A DNA stretch of 64,000 bases from Ascoidea rubescens DSM 1968 (lineage: Eukaryota; Ascomycota; Saccharomycetes; Ascoideales; Ascoideaceae): contig NW_017962920.1 in NCBI RefSeq assembly GCF_001661345.1, positions 248,001 through 312,000 of the forward strand, given 5' to 3'. Both the position numbers and the translations under genes were made by a program. Shown here piece by piece: positions 29,204 through 40,400 of the stretch. Under the pieces are notes generated by a model that had not been told where the DNA came from, searched no databases, and saw only the letters and a program-made list of their open reading frames with translations. Within the stretch, counting starts at the first letter, position 1. Each line of letters begins with the position of its first letter.

Positions 29204-29217
29204 CTTCGTGTCGCGTT
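29204..29217 (-). promoter_or_regulatory. Composite MCB/SCB-like cell-cycle site upstream of RFA3
   Basis: On the minus strand ACGCGA (MCB consensus ACGCGT, one mismatch) directly joins CACGAAG (SCB consensus CACGAAA, one mismatch). The site lies about 125 bp upstream of the RFA3 start. In S. cerevisiae, RPA genes are driven by MBF at G1/S through ACGCGT boxes. Confidence 0.55.
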
Positions 29218-29370
29218 TATTTCCAAAACGGAAAATTTTTATTACTAATCACAACCACATAATTAGTCATGTGACACAAGCTGTAATTGCTCCACTTTTA
29301 AATCTCTTTTAGGTTTGTTCGTCTCTAAAGTATATAAACTTTTATTTTCACCAGATCATCCTCAGATCAA

Positions 29371-30600
29371 TTAGCCATTGAACTCATCGCTTTCGAAGAC
29401 ATAATTATAACTCTCGCCAACAAAATCATGTAAGTCACTAGCCTGCATTGATCTTCCCATCTTCTTAAAAGCTTTTCTTTGAGCTATTCTCGTAGCGACC
29501 GATCCTCCAAAACAGCTTAACAATGGAATCCAATCGTCTTTGATGTCCCTATCATGTTTCCAAAGATTTTGTTTATATGCCTCTCCCCAGCATAAAATTG
29601 TTCCAATAATTCCTGTCATAGTGTCTCCTTGACCTCCACATCTCTTGTATGATCCAATTGTATCACTGATTAAAACATCTTTTCCATTTGTAATAACATC
29701 ATTCTTTCCCTTTTGAAATATAACAACCCCATTTAACTTACTACTTAGCTCACTCGCCAATTGATCTTCTTGGATTTTACTCGAATCAATATTCAATGAT
29801 TTTATTAATCTTTTAAATTCAGGCAAATTTGGCGTCAAGATTCCTCTTTCATACCCTTTAATTAATTCAGGTTTCAATGATACCAAATACAATGCATCTG
29901 CATCAACTATTAATGGTTTCTTGAGCTCTCGAACTCTCAATATAATTCTTTCACATATCTTTAGCATGATTTTATTCCTTCCGAACCCTGGTCCAACTAT
30001 AACAACATGAACTCTATCCAAAAGCGAATTTATCTTTGGCATTAAATATCTATCAATTAATTCCTCGTCGGTTAGCTCGTCCACTTGCCCATTATTTTTA
30101 ACACTATTGTAATCACCAGCGAATTGAGCAAGCTTGATTATATCCTCTCGATGCTCTCTCAAGTAGGGATGGACCATCAAGTTTGGTGAATATGTTTTAA
30201 TGACTTGTGCTGCCTCCTTTTCACAAATAATATGAACCATATCTGCTCCAAATTGAGCTGATGAATGTGCTGAAAAAAATGGGGCTCCAGTATAACTTCA
30301 ATTGAACATTATCGATTAGTAAAACTGCATTGGAATCAATAAAACACATACTCAATTTGCTTGTTTTCTCAATACATACTCCTCACATCCTCCAACAACA
30401 ACAATTCTGCCGGCTATTTACCACCATAAGCACATTGTTTCCATCCAGTTAGTATCTTCATGCTTTTTCACTTGTTTTCTCTAAAATCCATCTAACTCAC
30501 CTTGCCCTTTGTAGAAATTAGGGGATAATGGGGGAACCAACTTTTTAGCCAACTTGATCAACTCCTTTGAGGATTTTTCTGACAAAATCGACTTGATCAT
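29371..30600 (-). CDS. NNR2: ATP-dependent (S)-NAD(P)H-hydrate dehydratase, three exons
   Basis: Exon 1 is 30501-30600, exon 2 is 30380-30413 (34 nt only) and exon 3 is 29371-30295; the spliced protein has 352 residues. Exon 1 gives the N-terminal helix and the LVPPLSP.FYKGQ segment, exon 2 AGRIVVVGGCE, and exon 3 continues DYTGAPFFSAHSSAQFGADM. Together they rebuild the KGQ.G...IGGCEDYTGAPYFSA block of the family. Exon 3 also has VHVVIVGPGFG, LIVDADALYLV, ILTPNLPEFKRL and the ATP/substrate loop GGQGDTMTGIIG. Family knowledge: the enzyme repairs damaged, hydrated NADH and NADPH at the cost of ATP, together with the Nnr1 epimerase. The single-exon frame from the internal Met would lack the N-terminal strand of the ribokinase-like fold. 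Confidence 0.9.
30296..30379 (-). other. NNR2 intron 2 with an AAG acceptor
   Basis: 84 nt. The donor is GTATGT, the branch site TACTAAT, and the acceptor TTGAAG. The frame (GA|T, Asp) and homology fix the site. Confidence 0.8.
30414..30500 (-). other. NNR2 intron 1
   Basis: 87 nt. The donor is GTGAGT, the branch site TACTAAC (in GATACTAACTGG), and the acceptor AAATAG. The frame continues as CAA G|CC. Confidence 0.85.
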
Positions 30601-30929
30601 TCTTCAATTCTGCTTTGCAGTAAAACAATATAGCCTGTTATTTGAATCACGACAATTGTGTGAATAATATCTAATCAGCTTTGCTCTGATGATGATAATC
30701 AAAGCAAAACTCTACGTTGAACTGTGCTGAACCATTTATCGTTTTAAGTTCTCCTTACATAGCGCTACCATCAAGCTACATCTTCACAGCACTTTGAGCT
30801 TCTTTTCTTCTTTCTTGCTGATTCTACAGTGCAATATACACACTTTTTCCTCTCTTTTTTTTCTTACTTTTACTAAATTGTTTTTTTTTGTGGGTTTGCA
30901 CAGTTGTATATATTGTTTTGCTGCTCAAA
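30601..30929. promoter_or_regulatory. Divergent promoter NNR2 / PPE1
   Basis: 329 bp with a pyrimidine-rich tract (about 30800-30885) before PPE1. No specific motif was recognised. Confidence 0.4.
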
Positions 30930-32564
30930 ATGTCTGAGTTTCAACGAAAAATATTTCAAAGAAAATTGCTTGAAGCCGAAATGGCTTTGGGTTTTAACAT
31001 GAATGAAGGATTGGAAGAAGACGACGATGAAGCTGATCAAGAATCCAATCAAAATACCCATCCAAGAATCAAACACCAGAACATAAATAAAGAACTGGAT
31101 GTCTCTGGTAATGGCAATTCACAATTAAACAAAAAGGAAGGCCATTCGTTTTCTCCTCCTTTTGCAAAGGATGCTTCTTTTCCTTCAACAACCTCTTCTC
31201 CTTTAATCAAATCTTCTTTATCTCAAAATAATAACACTATCAATTTTCAATTAATGCAACTTTCAAAACACAAGAACTTGAACAAAAGCATAAGCAAGAA
31301 CACAAACCAAATGCTGAAACTAAATCTCAACTCCAACTTCGATGCAAAATGTTGGAGCGAATTTTTTGAAAGAAATGAGGTATTTACTGATCCATCGAAT
31401 AACAATGAATTTCAAACTTACTATACTCCTCCACAAAATAGAAAATCTCCTTTATTTATATTCCATCATGGTGCAGGCTCTTCTGGGTTGACTTTTGCAA
31501 TGCTTTGCAAACAGATCAAACAAAACATGATCCACGATAACAATCTCTCAATAAAGAATAATAATGGATTGGAAAATGATAAAACTGTGAAAAAAGACAG
31601 CAGTATTGATAAAAATCATGTTAATTCTAACACTGATATCAATGGAAATGTTAATGATCCTGTTGCTGGGTTTTTCTCTTTTGACGCTAGAGGCCATGGA
31701 GATACAAAAGTGATAGATAACAATTATTCCCTAACTTCTTTTATTACTGATTTCATTTTTATATTTAAAACATTGATATCGAAAGAACCTTTATTCAAGA
31801 ATCTTTTATTCGATATTGAGAATGACACTTTCGAAAATTCAGATTATCCACCAATTATTTTAGTTGGTCATAGTTTCGGCGGTTCAGTATTGACCAAATC
31901 TCTTACAAACATTGAATTGCAACCCTTTACTAAAAACAACATTATCAAAGGTTTAGTCATGTTTGACATAGTGGAGGACACTGCGGTTAAGGCTTTGAGT
32001 GGAATGACACACTTTTTGAAAAGAAGACCAAAGGGATTTAACACAGTGAAAGGTTGTATAGATTGGCACTTAAAATCCAACTTATTACATAATAAGCAAT
32101 CTGCATTGATTTCAATTCCTGCATTGATTAAAGAATCACTCATCACCACTTCAATAAATACTTCGCATTTATCTGCGATGGATGCAATGAATCTTTTAAA
32201 ACAACAAAGTAAAAACTCTGTTTTTGATAACCAAAATACTAATTTTAAATACGTATGGAAAAGCGATCTCCTAAAAACTGAACCTTTTTGGGGTGATTGG
32301 TTTAAAAATCTCTCAAATGATTTTGTTTCAGCTCCAGTTCAATCAAAATTGTTAATATTGGCAGGTAACGATTCTTTAGATAAAAATTTGATGATTGGTC
32401 AAATGCAAGGAAAATTTCAATTGATTGTTTTCTTAGAAAGTGGTCATTTCTTGCATGAAGATTTACCAAATAAAACTGCTTTGAGTTTAATCGATTTTTG
32501 GAAGAGAAATTTCAATAACCCAAAATTAAAAATCCCTGTGTTATGGGGCAAGATGAGATCCTAA
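30930..32564 (+). CDS. PPE1: Protein phosphatase methylesterase Ppe1
   Basis: A 544-residue alpha/beta hydrolase. After a low-complexity N-terminal part of about 150 residues comes the family core: WSEFFERNEVF, FIFHHGAGSSGLTFA (oxyanion loop), FFSFDARGHGDTK, the nucleophile elbow VGHSFGGSV (Ser315), MFDIVEDTAVKALSGMTHFL, KLLILAGNDSLDKNLMIGQMQGKFQL (with the acid residue) and ESGHFLHED (catalytic His). Family knowledge: Ppe1/PME-1 removes the C-terminal methyl ester from the PP2A catalytic subunit and so controls holoenzyme assembly. S. cerevisiae Ppe1 has 400 residues; the extra length here is the N-terminal region and an Asn/Asp-rich insert before FFSFDARG. The start MSEFQRKIFQRKLLEAE fits the family; the frame upstream starts with a non-ATG codon. 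Confidence 0.95.
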   Translation: MSEFQRKIFQRKLLEAEMALGFNMNEGLEEDDDEADQESNQNTHPRIKHQNINKELDVSGNGNSQLNKKEGHSFSPPFAKDASFPSTTSSPLIKSSLSQNNNTINFQLMQLSKHKNLNKSISKNTNQMLKLNLNSNFDAKCWSEFFERNEVFTDPSNNNEFQTYYTPPQNRKSPLFIFHHGAGSSGLTFAMLCKQIKQNMIHDNNLSIKNNNGLENDKTVKKDSSIDKNHVNSNTDINGNVNDPVAGFFSFDARGHGDTKVIDNNYSLTSFITDFIFIFKTLISKEPLFKNLLFDIENDTFENSDYPPIILVGHSFGGSVLTKSLTNIELQPFTKNNIIKGLVMFDIVEDTAVKALSGMTHFLKRRPKGFNTVKGCIDWHLKSNLLHNKQSALISIPALIKESLITTSINTSHLSAMDAMNLLKQQSKNSVFDNQNTNFKYVWKSDLLKTEPFWGDWFKNLSNDFVSAPVQSKLLILAGNDSLDKNLMIGQMQGKFQLIVFLESGHFLHEDLPNKTALSLIDFWKRNFNNPKLKIPVLWGKMRS

Positions 32565-32848
32565 TCTATTTTATTTAAATTATTTCTCTCGAACATGAGA
32601 TTTTGTAATAATTGTCTATTTTTAAAATATATCTTCATTATACATTTTTTTTTTTATTTTTATTTTAATTTTTATGTTTATCTCGGTTCCCATTTTTATT
32701 GCATTTATTAGTTTTATGTATATTACTTGTTGATTTTTCATAAACTTAGAACAATTTAACTCACAAATAAATATGTTTCGTTTATTCAAAAATAAAAAGT
32801 AAAAAGAAAAACAAATATAAATTCTATAAAATATCTAATCATTATGTA
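32565..32848. other. Convergent spacer PPE1/QNS1
   Basis: 284 bp, AT-rich with T tracts and ATTTTTATTTTAATTTTTAT-like repeats. No gene was seen. Confidence 0.5.
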
Positions 32849-34993
32849 TCATTCAACAGAAAAAGTTTCTAATGATTCCTCTTTTCCTTTTTCAAATTCA
32901 TTTACTATTTCATCAATCTTTTTGCTTGCCCAAGAAAATCTTGGATCAATTAAAAATGGTCTCAAATCAAATCTGTTGTCATCAGGAGAATATTGTTCAG
33001 CATGATAACTTGGTGTTAATACTGTTTGTTTGTGTCTATTTATAGCATAAAAGTAAAAAAACCTCTTTACTTTGATTGCAATATCCTTTGGAGATAACTT
33101 GTCAGACCATAAATGGTATAACTTCAAAAACATTGAATATGGGCCACATTTATCTATTTTTCTCAATCTACCAAAAATTGATAATTCTTCATATGTCATA
33201 CCCATGTCAATTTCATCGGATTGAACGTAATCTTTGGTAATTGGTTCTAGCTCAGCAGTTGGTGTCGCATTTAAAAAGTCGTCAAGAATTGGCAAGTGAA
33301 AATGAGTTTCAGAATAATGAATAAATCTTTTGAGATCTGTTTTGGATATCCCACCAATTGGATTGATATCAGCAGAAGAACAGTCATACTTTGTTAAATA
33401 ACCACGCAAGCATTCGTCGACATTAGCAGATCCTAATACCAACAATCCTCCATATTTTCTGCCACGGACCCATGGTAATAATTGTGCAAAAAGATAAGCT
33501 AAAACCATTCTTAATCTTGCTTGGATGTTTTGCAAAGCCAAATTTTCAACTTGGGACCCACCAAATATTTTAAAAATCGGTCTTTTTCCAGTTGCAACTT
33601 CAAATAAATTTACAACAGCGGTTACTAAGTTATCCATATTTAAATCAACATGATAAGATCCAATTTTATTTGCTAATTCTTTCGCTCTCGATCTTGTTTC
33701 ATTTGATGAATTTTCAGTGCCCATAAAACAAGTATGAAATATTCTTGAAGAAAACTCAGCAGGATCCACTGGCAAATATTCCTCATCATCCGGAATAGCT
33801 GCAACCATTTTTGCATCTTTGATAACTTGTAAATTTCTATTTTTAGCAGCCTCGGAAACCAAGCAACACATGGAATAAACGATAACAGCAGTTGCACATG
33901 AATCAATCCCGCCAGATAAAGGTAAGAAAAACCCGGCACCATGACATCTTCGAATGTAATCCCATAACCAGCAAGCAGGACCAAAAGCAATTTCTTCTTC
34001 AGGTTTGTAATAATGTATATCAATAATTGGGGTAGGCTTCAAAGTTGATCTGAATGTGAACAATTGAGGAGATAGTTCAATTGGGACATGTATTCTCTTA
34101 TAATGGGTGTCTTGATTTACTGCTTGTAAACCATGCGATATTGAGGCTCTATAACTTCTAACATCTTCAAGGTCAATTGTCGCAGTAATAACTTCAACAT
34201 CATCAAGAGAAAATTGAGAAGCTTGAGCCAATACTTGACCATTAAGAACGACTAACGAACATCCATCATAGTATAATCTGTCACCATCACACCCCTTTTG
34301 GTTAGAGTATAAATAAACTCCCCCACACTTTGTTGAGGCTTCAGTTATCAAACTCATTCTTGTATTTAATTTTCTCAATTCGTGATGTGAGCCAGAAGAA
34401 TTGGTTATAATTTCCACACCATCTAAAGCTAAAGAAATATGAGGAGACTGTGGAGTGAATAATTCTTCACAAGTTTCGCAACCAATAACAGTATCTAAGG
34501 TCGAAATAACAGCATCACCAATTGTTACTGATAACTGGCCAGTTAACTTTTGAATCATCCTGGGCAACACATAATCTTCACAATATTTTGGTTTTAACCA
34601 AGGAACGAAAAATCTCATTTCCCTATAATTTCCATCATTTGCTAGATACAACTTTGGCCTGATTAAAAGGATTTTACCATTATAGGATAAAACCCTGCAA
34701 TTGTATCTTCTGTTTTTGTGAATCACAGGCATACCAATATCCAAGAGAATATCATATGCTTCCTGGTTTTTCAATATTGAGGCATACATTTCCCATGAAT
34801 GTAAGTAGATGTCATTTTCCAAAAAGTGGTCAAGACATCCGTAACCAGTTATCTCTAGTTCAGGTCCAACTCTTAACTTTGCGCCTTTTTGTTTTGCAAT
34901 TTTAATGCTGTGAACAATTCGATCTCTATTATCTTCAAAATCAAGAGCCCATTGGTTAAGATTGCAGGTAGCAACTGTAATATAGTGAACCAT
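32849..34993 (-). CDS. QNS1: Glutamine-dependent NAD+ synthetase
   Basis: A 714-residue enzyme, exactly the usual yeast length, that makes the last step of NAD synthesis (deamido-NAD + ATP + Gln to NAD). The N-terminal nitrilase-type glutaminase has the Glu-Lys-Cys triad in [21 protein letters not shown] and GCETCEELF. The C-terminal synthetase has the ATP loop [14 protein letters not shown], then [23 protein letters not shown] and [29 protein letters not shown]. The start at [19 protein letters not shown] is chosen by homology; the longer frame adds five residues. Converges with PPE1 and lies 12 kb from BNA6, the earlier enzyme of the same pathway. Confidence 0.97.
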   Translation of the reverse strand: MVHYITVATCNLNQWALDFEDNRDRIVHSIKIAKQKGAKLRVGPELEITGYGCLDHFLENDIYLHSWEMYASILKNQEAYDILLDIGMPVIHKNRRYNCRVLSYNGKILLIRPKLYLANDGNYREMRFFVPWLKPKYCEDYVLPRMIQKLTGQLSVTIGDAVISTLDTVIGCETCEELFTPQSPHISLALDGVEIITNSSGSHHELRKLNTRMSLITEASTKCGGVYLYSNQKGCDGDRLYYDGCSLVVLNGQVLAQASQFSLDDVEVITATIDLEDVRSYRASISHGLQAVNQDTHYKRIHVPIELSPQLFTFRSTLKPTPIIDIHYYKPEEEIAFGPACWLWDYIRRCHGAGFFLPLSGGIDSCATAVIVYSMCCLVSEAAKNRNLQVIKDAKMVAAIPDDEEYLPVDPAEFSSRIFHTCFMGTENSSNETRSRAKELANKIGSYHVDLNMDNLVTAVVNLFEVATGKRPIFKIFGGSQVENLALQNIQARLRMVLAYLFAQLLPWVRGRKYGGLLVLGSANVDECLRGYLTKYDCSSADINPIGGISKTDLKRFIHYSETHFHLPILDDFLNATPTAELEPITKDYVQSDEIDMGMTYEELSIFGRLRKIDKCGPYSMFLKLYHLWSDKLSPKDIAIKVKRFFYFYAINRHKQTVLTPSYHAEQYSPDDNRFDLRPFLIDPRFSWASKKIDEIVNEFEKGKEESLETFSVE

Positions 34994-35247
34994 CTTCAAA
35001 AATCTCAAAAAAAGTCTTTATTAGCTTATGAAAAATCTTGAGTTTTGCAGCTATGCAATAATTTTCTGGTAATTACACCATAAATTAGTTGATAAGCTAT
35101 TTAATGGTAATGAGTTTGGGTGATAAAATCGAGCGGGTGACTTTTCGAACCGGAAGATTGCCGAACATCGGAATACGGCAGGATACGGCAGAATAAAGTT
35201 CAAAAGTGTATTAAAGAGAATATATAACGAAATAAAGAGAACAATCA

Positions 35248-36897
35248 CTAGAATTCAGCCAACTTCTTCTTTCCAATGCTGGAAGCCTGGTAGTTTACAA
35301 AGATTATCAACGAAGAAGAAATTATGAAAGTTAGAGTGATTAGAATCAAGTTAATTGGAATTGGATTCATATTGAAAATTGTATGGGTGTAGACATCTAA
35401 AATCTTTTGACAATAATTGAAAATACCAGCAAAGGACATAATTGAACCATAAATGATACCAAAAGATAAAAAGCCAAAGATTTTTCCAACAAAATCACTA
35501 ACAGTTGTGTAGAAAAACGGTCTCCAAAGCACAAATAGAGAGACATTTAGAATCCCAAAAAAGAAATTATTTTTAACTATACCTGAAACACCAATTACAA
35601 TGTTTAAAAGTGATAAAGTAGTTAAAACTGTCACAGGCTGATATGTATCCAAGAAGTAACCAACAAATGGAATTGATATTATACCACCTAACGGCAATAA
35701 GATGTCAAAAATTCTATTTAAGTCATTTGCTTTATCATTCGAATCAAATAAATATGTGTACTGAGAATTTATAGTCGAAATGAAATAATTCAATCTCAAC
35801 ATTTGAATGACAGTGAAAAGTGTTATTAAAATAAACCAAGCCGAGAGATATTGAGATTTTAGAGGTTTTTCGGCCATAATATTAAATAAACCACCAGAAT
35901 GTTGTAGCAATTCTTCAGGAGATAAGTTTTCTTCAACTCTTGACAATCTGTTGATATCCACTAATGATGATCTTCTTCTTTGATATCCTTCTATACTTGA
36001 AATTGACAAACGACTTGATAATGTTGTAACTCTACCTGATGGATCATCGAGAATACTGTTATTGTTGTTGTTGTTGTTATTACTATTATTTGGAATATTT
36101 TCATTATCACGAGTGTGAGGTAATAAAGAAGTTGTTTCATTAACAATTACATTAACATCTTGATTTTTAGATTGGTTGAATTTATTTGTGGGGTAATCTG
36201 GAGATGAAGGATTAATTTGAAGATAAGAATCCTTTTCCATTAATAAAAATTGAACTGAAACAATGAAAATTGGAATGACTAGATAAAATTTGAAAAAATC
36301 TGAAATTAAAAATTTTGGAAATAAGTTATTGATTATTTTGTAAAAGACAAAAGTAGCAGATGAAGCATCAAACGCTCCAGTCAATAGTGCTAAAATTGTA
36401 CCAGAATTTATTGGAAAGGAATTTGAGAGTTGAAAACTTGAAATATAAGTAAATGGACCACCCAAAGCTAACAAACCAAACCCAGCCAAATATGGATCAA
36501 AAATGTCTAGTGATAAAAAAAATTTGGTATTAATTAATATAATACATGACGATAGTAAAAAAAAGGAACCTATTAGTGAGCACACTTTGGGACCATAAAA
36601 ATCTAAAATATAACCGATGGGTAACGATGAGACATTAGTTAACACAGCAGAAACCGTAAATATGAAGTTTAGCTTCAAATCTTGTTCTGTGCATAGTGTT
36701 TTCTCCAACCCATGAAGGAAATCAGTAACCTGGAATTTTTCTTCGGGAATACAGACGTTTTGATAAACCCCTTCTTTGATTAAAAATGGTTTTAAAGCAG
36801 CAAAACCAAATATGGGACCACCAGCAAATATACACCAAATAATTGCGCAACTAACTTGAGCTATTCTCTTTGAGCTAGAAACCTCAAAATACTTCAT
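35248..36897 (-). CDS. FMP42: MFS transporter of the Fmp42/SLC43-like family
   Basis: A 549-residue membrane protein with about 12 membrane segments and a hydrophilic central loop (about residues 225-335) rich in Asn and Ser. The N-terminal block VSCAIIWCIFAGGPIFGFAALKPFLIKEGVY resembles S. cerevisiae Fmp42 (YMR221C), and G.ILDFYGPK is the family form of motif A. FGLLALGGPFTYISSFQLSN in the fourth segment region matches the SLC43-like group. Family knowledge: Fmp42 was found in mitochondrial preparations and has no proven substrate; animal SLC43 members carry large neutral amino acids. The start ATG is the first in frame. Confidence 0.8.
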   Translation of the reverse strand: MKYFEVSSSKRIAQVSCAIIWCIFAGGPIFGFAALKPFLIKEGVYQNVCIPEEKFQVTDFLHGLEKTLCTEQDLKLNFIFTVSAVLTNVSSLPIGYILDFYGPKVCSLIGSFFLLSSCIILINTKFFLSLDIFDPYLAGFGLLALGGPFTYISSFQLSNSFPINSGTILALLTGAFDASSATFVFYKIINNLFPKFLISDFFKFYLVIPIFIVSVQFLLMEKDSYLQINPSSPDYPTNKFNQSKNQDVNVIVNETTSLLPHTRDNENIPNNSNNNNNNNNSILDDPSGRVTTLSSRLSISSIEGYQRRRSSLVDINRLSRVEENLSPEELLQHSGGLFNIMAEKPLKSQYLSAWFILITLFTVIQMLRLNYFISTINSQYTYLFDSNDKANDLNRIFDILLPLGGIISIPFVGYFLDTYQPVTVLTTLSLLNIVIGVSGIVKNNFFFGILNVSLFVLWRPFFYTTVSDFVGKIFGFLSFGIIYGSIMSFAGIFNYCQKILDVYTHTIFNMNPIPINLILITLTFIISSSLIIFVNYQASSIGKKKLAEF

Positions 36898-37409
36898 AGT
36901 GATTTTGCTAAAAGATCAAAATTCCTGGGGATACTAAAGAAATAAAAAAAAATAAACTATCGAAACTAGAAAAGAATTGTGAACGCTTTTATAAATAATG
37001 GAAACGTCAAAAAATCATGATTCAAATAATAAATCAAAATTTAGAAGATTGATATTTTTTAAATGATAGAAACAGGTTATGTCGATTTGGTGAAGCAATT
37101 CGATAACAGAAGGGATTTTTTGCGTGATTAGCCAACACACACAGTAAAACCAATCAAAACAACCCAGAGCCGGCCTATTATTGCAGGGGGTTATGCATTA
37201 TCTCGCATGATGCGGTTGCCGATTCACAAAAACTAAAAATCGGTGCAACCGGATCACGTGATACACGATTATTTTTTTGAGACTGGGTTTCAGTTTAGAG
37301 GCTCCGTTGAGAAATTCCGTTGAGAAATTCTATTCAATTAGCTTAGGTTTCAGTTTATGTATATATGTGTATCACCACGCAGCTGCGCATTGAGAACCGC
37401 TGAGCTGGA
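36898..37409. promoter_or_regulatory. Intergenic: FMP42 promoter with palindromic E-box
   Basis: 512 bp. A palindromic ATCACGTGAT occurs at 37253-37262, an optimal Cbf1/bHLH core, about 355 bp upstream of FMP42. Paired sequences GTTGAGAAATTCY repeat at about 37306-37332. No gene was seen. Confidence 0.45.
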
Positions 37410-40400
37410 CTAGGGCTCTATTTCTTTGCAAAGAATAGAAGAGTTTTCTGGCATCTTCAACAATGCTGGAGTATCATTCATTTTGATTATCTGATTGTCA
37501 TAGTAGAACTCAAGATCACCAACATTGACTTCTGCCAATCGAGAAAACGTCTTAAATAGATACTTTAGTTTGGCTGAAGTTTTGAGTTTAAACACGTAAA
37601 CATCTTTTGTGCTCTGCTCAACAACTTCTACTTTGCAATATTTTGTGGGTTCTGCAACTCCACTTTTGTCGAAATCAACGTTTCCCATAGTGGTGTCCTC
37701 ATTATGTTCATCGCCATTTTCTTTGCTTTTTATTTTTTGATCAGCTTTGTTAGTAATTTTACTATCCTCAGACATACTTTTGTTTGCAATTTGATTTGAG
37801 ATTTTAGCTATCTTTTTCGGTTTAACAATTTTTTGAGTTTCCTTTTTCTTTTTACTTTCACTATTCGTAGATTGGTTTTGAATTTCGCTTTTACTTTCAT
37901 TACTTTGTTGATCTTTACTATTTTCAGCGTTTTTATCGACTTTTTGGTCAACTTTTTGGTCAGTATTGTTTATAGCATTGTGATCAATCTTTTTTTCCGT
38001 ATTATTATTGAAATTATTATCACCATTACTATTTCTGTTATTATCAATACCGACAGTGGTTTCAATCTCCAGTTGGTCTTTCATTTCAATATCTTTTTCA
38101 ACAGAATCGTTGTTTTTTCCAATTTCCTGTATTTTCTTTTTATTTTGTGATTTTTGTTTTTGTTTTCTTTTTTGTTTCACTTGTTTGAGAACTTCTGGTT
38201 TTGAAATCACTTGCTCCTTTCCCTTTTCGTCTTTCCTTTGATCCTTTAGATCATGTTTTTCGTTTTTTTCTTGTTCATGTTTTTGATTTTCATGTTTTTT
38301 ATCTAAGAGCTTTTGAATCGAAAAATTTGAGGTGGTTAAAATAGTTGACCTATTAATGTTTTTTGTAGGCGTGGAAATCATACTATTAAATCGATTTGAT
38401 GTTGAAATAGTGGAATAATGTAAATATGCTTGTACATATGAGCTGACTTTTTGTTTATCAGTCTCAGTGATACTAGGAGATGGAAAAACAGAATTAATAA
38501 TATCAGCTTGATCATGTTGACTATTATGAATATTGACTATAGAATTTTTTCTATTCTTTTTATTTTTTTTAGGTTTAATTTTTTTTTTTGAGATTTTGTT
38601 TTCTTTCTTTTTAGTTTTTTTATTGTTTATTAGATTTTCAGCATTTTCAGGATTGTTTAAATCTTCAGGATTTTTTGTTTTTTCGATTGAATCAGATTTT
38701 TCAGATTTAATAGATTTTTCAGGATTTTCAGGATTTTCAGGTTTAATAGATTTTTCAATTTCGTCAATTTTATCAACCTTTTGAACCTTTTGAACCTTTT
38801 CTACTTTCTCAATTTTGCCAACCTTTTCAAGTTTATCAAGTTTATCAATTTTGTCAACATTTTCAGTCTTTATCAATTTTTGAGTCTTTAAAGGGGTTTC
38901 TCTTTTCTTGAGTTTTTTATGAGTTTCATTTGTTTGTTTTTTAGGAGTTTCAAACACTTTTTTTACTGGAGTCTTTTCAACTTTATCACTTCTAATAACA
39001 TTATCAGTTTTATCAGTTTTATCAACATTATCAACATTATCAATTCTATCATTGTTATCACCTTTATCATCTTTTGGATTTTTGTTTATAGATTCAGGAA
39101 TATTAGTCTTTTTAGTCTTTTTATTGACATTTTTAATTTCAGTTGATTTGTCAAATTCTTCAGGTGAATTGATAGTATGTTTATGTTTTCGTGTTTGATT
39201 TTCATTGGCAGTTTGAGAATGCTTTTCGTTTGCAATTTGTTTAACATTTTTATTGGAATTTTGATTGACATTTTTGTTGATAATATCATTAGTTAGATCA
39301 TTGGTTAGATCATTATTTAGAACATAGTTTAAGACATTGTTTTGGTTATTAGAAAGAATGTAATGTTCTTCGTCACTGTCAGATAATTCTATGACAATTC
39401 CATTTTCATCTAAAATATCATTTTCCTCATTGAAATAGCTGAGATTTGTTTTATTACTCGCATTATTCTTTTGAATTTGAATTTCAGCGTTAATTTCCTT
39501 ATTGATTTTGTTATTGATTTCTTTGTCAATTTCTTTGTCAATTTCTTTGTCAATTTCTTTGTCAATTTCCATTTCAATTCCTTTATCAATTTCAGATAGT
39601 TGAGTATTTTGATTTTGAATATTATCGGCTTTTTCAATTTTTTGATTTTGAATATCATTATCGGTATTATCTATGTTATCCAAAATACTATTGATATTGA
39701 TTTCATTGGTATTACTCATTTCTATATCGGTATCATTTATTTCTCCATCACTTGTGTATAAAGAAGTGTTTATTCTTAAGCTATTGGGATTATCATCTTG
39801 AGCAGAAAGATTTATGGCGGCAGATTTTGTGGTTTTATCGGATAAGGAAGAGTCTTGAATTGACTTAATATTGGGGAGAGTAGTAACTGAGGAATTTTTT
39901 TCGATTTTACTTTTAATATTGTTTTCAATATCGTTTTCAATATCGCTTTTGAGATTCTTGAGACCTTTTGGAGGACTGGGTTCATTGTTGTGATTTGATT
40001 CGCCGAATTGGTGGAGTAGTTTGAGATTGAGATTCATTAGCATATCGGCTTCAGTCATTTGCCAGAAATCGTTTTCGATTGGGGTGAAGTTGTCATCGAG
40101 GAGATTGCGAGCAAGAGTCCTTTGGTGAAGCATGTAGGAAACAATTTTCTGCTTCAAGAAATCGACGATTTTTGCCTGGAGAGAGAGCTCATTCTGCCTT
40201 TTGTTGAACTGGTCGCGTAGAAGGTTGTTGTTGGCAAGCAAGATACTCTTCTCCTTCAAGCTGAAATTCAACTTTTCAGCCAATTCGTTGTTCTGGAGCA
40301 GAAGAATCTCGCACTTCTTGGACAAGGCCTGGCACTTTGTGGTGACACTCTCAAGCTGGAGCTGGAGCTGGGTCTGGGGCTGCTGCCTGAGGGTCTCGGT

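Noticed and set aside
35145-35160. GGTTCGAA-like sequence as a tRNA B box on the minus strand
   Set aside because: The last bases do not fit the B-box consensus and no A box or cloverleaf was found. Similar near-matches at 56627 and 61807 also fail, so no tRNA gene is called.
37253-37262. ATCACGTGAT as a centromere CDEI element
   Set aside because: No CDEIII-like sequence or long AT-only CDEII follows; a promoter bHLH site is the simpler reading.
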